NCBI GenBank assembly: GCA_030748335.1
Contig: JASMMD010000013.1
Span: 1-36,255 of the forward strand
DNA from: Candidatus Thalassarchaeum sp.
GTDB taxonomy: Archaea; Thermoplasmatota; Poseidoniia; Poseidoniales; Thalassarchaeaceae
DNA: 36,255 nucleotides
Direction of reading: 5' to 3'
Shown here: one piece after another, positions 34,933 through 36,255 of the stretch
How positions within the stretch are numbered: the first letter of the stretch is position 1
How the letters are laid out: each line of letters starts with the position of its first letter
Program-made: the position numbers and the translations under genes
Notes under the pieces: generated by a model
Database searches by the model: none
Seen by the model: the letters and a program-made list of their open reading frames with translations, nothing else
Told to the model about the DNA's origin: nothing

Positions 34933-36255
34933 ATGCCAGCCAAGCGTAAGAGACTAGCAGGAACCATCGTGTTCCTTATGCTCCTAGCACCGATTGCCAC
35001 AGCAGCCACCTCAAACTGGGTCGGACCATCTACGGTCAATCCCCAGGCAGACGAGGTGACATTGACTGGTTTCAGAGTACCGGGAAACGCCACAGTTCTC
35101 GACGGGTGGCTGCATGTCACTGACTCGCCGATGGCGACGTCTCTCGATACTGGAATAACCTGGGAGTCTGCCGACTTCTCGTCGGGGACATTCCTTGGCA
35201 CCGAGCTGATTGATGACGAGAGCCTGACCCTGGAGGATGACGGCTCGAGGTCGAACATCAGCACCTTCGAAGAGGGCGAGATTACAGTCAACCTCAACAG
35301 CGCCTACAAGTACTCGCCGGGATGGCGCCACGTCTACGACTACGGCTACTACAACACTGGCCTCTCCGAGTGCGGAGGGGGCAACGGGAGCCTGGTAGAG
35401 AGGGGTTGGGACAACGACTTCGACCAGAACCTCGATGCCGACGAGATTCTCTGGGCCGACGCCTTCTGCGACACGGACGTCAACGGCTCTACCTATGGCT
35501 ACCTCTTCCAGTTCTTCTCGGAGTCCGCCGGAACCAACTGTGAGTACGGCGGCAATCTGATGAAAGCCGGTCTTAACACCAATGGCAACAACCAATTGGA
35601 CTCCAATGAGATCACCAACCAGACCTACTTCTGCCATCAGTACAAGCTGTGGGGAGCTACCACCTTCGGCGGTCTGAACGGCACCATCTCCGGGAACCAG
35701 CAAACCCTCTCTCACGGCGTGGTCCCCGCCGCGGCAACAGAAGGGATAGTCGCTGTGGGGACGATGCCGGGTTCGCCCGTTCCAGCGGGTTCCGCAGGAT
35801 ACTTCCTGATACCCCAGTTCAACGTCCCAGCGGCAGAGGACATAAACGGCTACTACATGACTTTCGACCACTGGTACCACCTCGACAGCACCGCTTCTGG
35901 CGACGGTGACGGTGCGTGGGTTGAGTACCGGATCAACACCAACGGCTGGACAGATTGGTCGTATATCGCACCCGACGGTGGGTACCCAAGCACGATGTCC
36001 TCCAGCGCACCCACTCCCGCAGGGGCTCCGAGTGGCGCCGTCCCGGTGTTCGCTTCACCTATTCACAGCGGCTGGGTATCCAGCAACATCTCGGTGTCAT
36101 CGATACCCGACATCGCCAACGCCAGCAAGGTCCAGTTCCGGTTCCACATCTGGACCTCCCCCACCTCTACCAACGAGCGTCCCGGGTGGTTCTTGGACAA
36201 CATCCACTACAACAACGACGGCAATCAGTACGGAGCTTGGCATGGCGGATGCTAC
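34933..36255 (+). CDS. Secreted surface protein with GNG..D..E motifs (3' partial)
   Basis: An open frame of 441 codons that runs off the end of the window without a stop. It starts with ATG 34933: a basic n-region MPAKRKRLAG, hydrophobic core TIVFLMLLAPIA, and cleavage near TAATSNW, a clear signal peptide. The mature part is rich in N-x-S/T sequons. Two tandem units (around residues 125-160 and 180-215) carry a Cys-flanked acidic pattern: WDNDFDQNLDADEILWADAFC, and NLMKAGLNTNGNNQLDSNEI ending in YFC. It resembles EF-hand-like calcium loops of marine secreted proteins (DUF7151-like). Later parts are beta-rich (WVEYRINTNGWTDWSYI, VQFRFHIWTSPTS) and similar to carbohydrate- or jelly-roll-type modules. 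It is probably a large surface or adhesin protein; the C terminus is unknown. Confidence 0.88.
   Translation, partial: MPAKRKRLAGTIVFLMLLAPIATAATSNWVGPSTVNPQADEVTLTGFRVPGNATVLDGWLHVTDSPMATSLDTGITWESADFSSGTFLGTELIDDESLTLEDDGSRSNISTFEEGEITVNLNSAYKYSPGWRHVYDYGYYNTGLSECGGGNGSLVERGWDNDFDQNLDADEILWADAFCDTDVNGSTYGYLFQFFSESAGTNCEYGGNLMKAGLNTNGNNQLDSNEITNQTYFCHQYKLWGATTFGGLNGTISGNQQTLSHGVVPAAATEGIVAVGTMPGSPVPAGSAGYFLIPQFNVPAAEDINGYYMTFDHWYHLDSTASGDGDGAWVEYRINTNGWTDWSYIAPDGGYPSTMSSSAPTPAGAPSGAVPVFASPIHSGWVSSNISVSSIPDIANASKVQFRFHIWTSPTSTNERPGWFLDNIHYNNDGNQYGAWHGGCY

Overview
The window looks like chromosomal DNA from an uncultured marine euryarchaeon of the Marine Group II (Poseidoniales) type. This is an inference from gene content; no database was searched. 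Archaeal hallmarks are the operon rpoE (Rpo7) - spt4 - rps24e - rps27ae, an archaeal/plant-type D-aminoacyl-tRNA deacylase, an HVO_0476-like zinc-finger protein, an XPD-type helicase, and tRNA genes with a TATA element about 25 bp upstream. Alongside these are genes of bacterial aspect (a small hexameric glutamate dehydrogenase, proline dehydrogenase, a polar amino-acid ABC importer) and several very large secreted, C-terminally anchored proteins, a mix familiar from Poseidoniales.

Layout. 1-4544: 3' part of a giant Ig-repeat surface protein with one membrane helix and a cytoplasmic DUF4129-like domain. 4537-10089 (minus): a three-gene chain made of a receiver/PEP-synthase-like ATP-grasp protein, an XPD/DinG-like helicase and a small hypothetical protein. 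10090-10908: a structured spacer, a tandem ribbon-helix-helix regulator, and a divergent control region. 10909-12225: HD phosphohydrolase. 12354-13709: glutamate dehydrogenase. 13716-17796: an unusual amino-acid ABC importer with an ATPase, a permease fused to an Asp-box (YCF48-like) beta-propeller, and a divergent substrate-binding protein whose two lobes appear in swapped order. 17848-20402: purC, a class IV aminotransferase and a sulfotransferase-like protein. 20403-26024 (minus): a 1873-residue FG-GAP/CARDB surface protein. 26267-27587: the RNA polymerase/ribosomal operon. 27575-34488: beta-propeller protein, dtdA, proline dehydrogenase, zinc-finger protein, methyltransferase-like protein, membrane-tethered subtilase and a zinc-ribbon membrane protein. 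34560-34825: tRNA-Ser(GGA) and tRNA-Thr(GGT). 34933-end: 5' part of another secreted protein.

Functionally the window suits a peptide- and amino-acid-consuming heterotroph: an anchored exoprotease, an amino-acid importer, and proline and glutamate oxidation enzymes, with large adhesin-like surface proteins. Gene packing is extreme: all six convergent gene pairs overlap or lie within 6 bp, and several same-strand pairs overlap by 1-8 bp. The most noteworthy observations are the apparently permuted binding protein together with its propeller-fused permease, the dikinase-like protein lacking a phosphohistidine domain coupled to a helicase, the aminotransferase/sulfotransferase pair, and a recurring class of 3-nt-spaced inverted repeats in the gaps. 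Start codons, hairpins and promoters were judged by eye.
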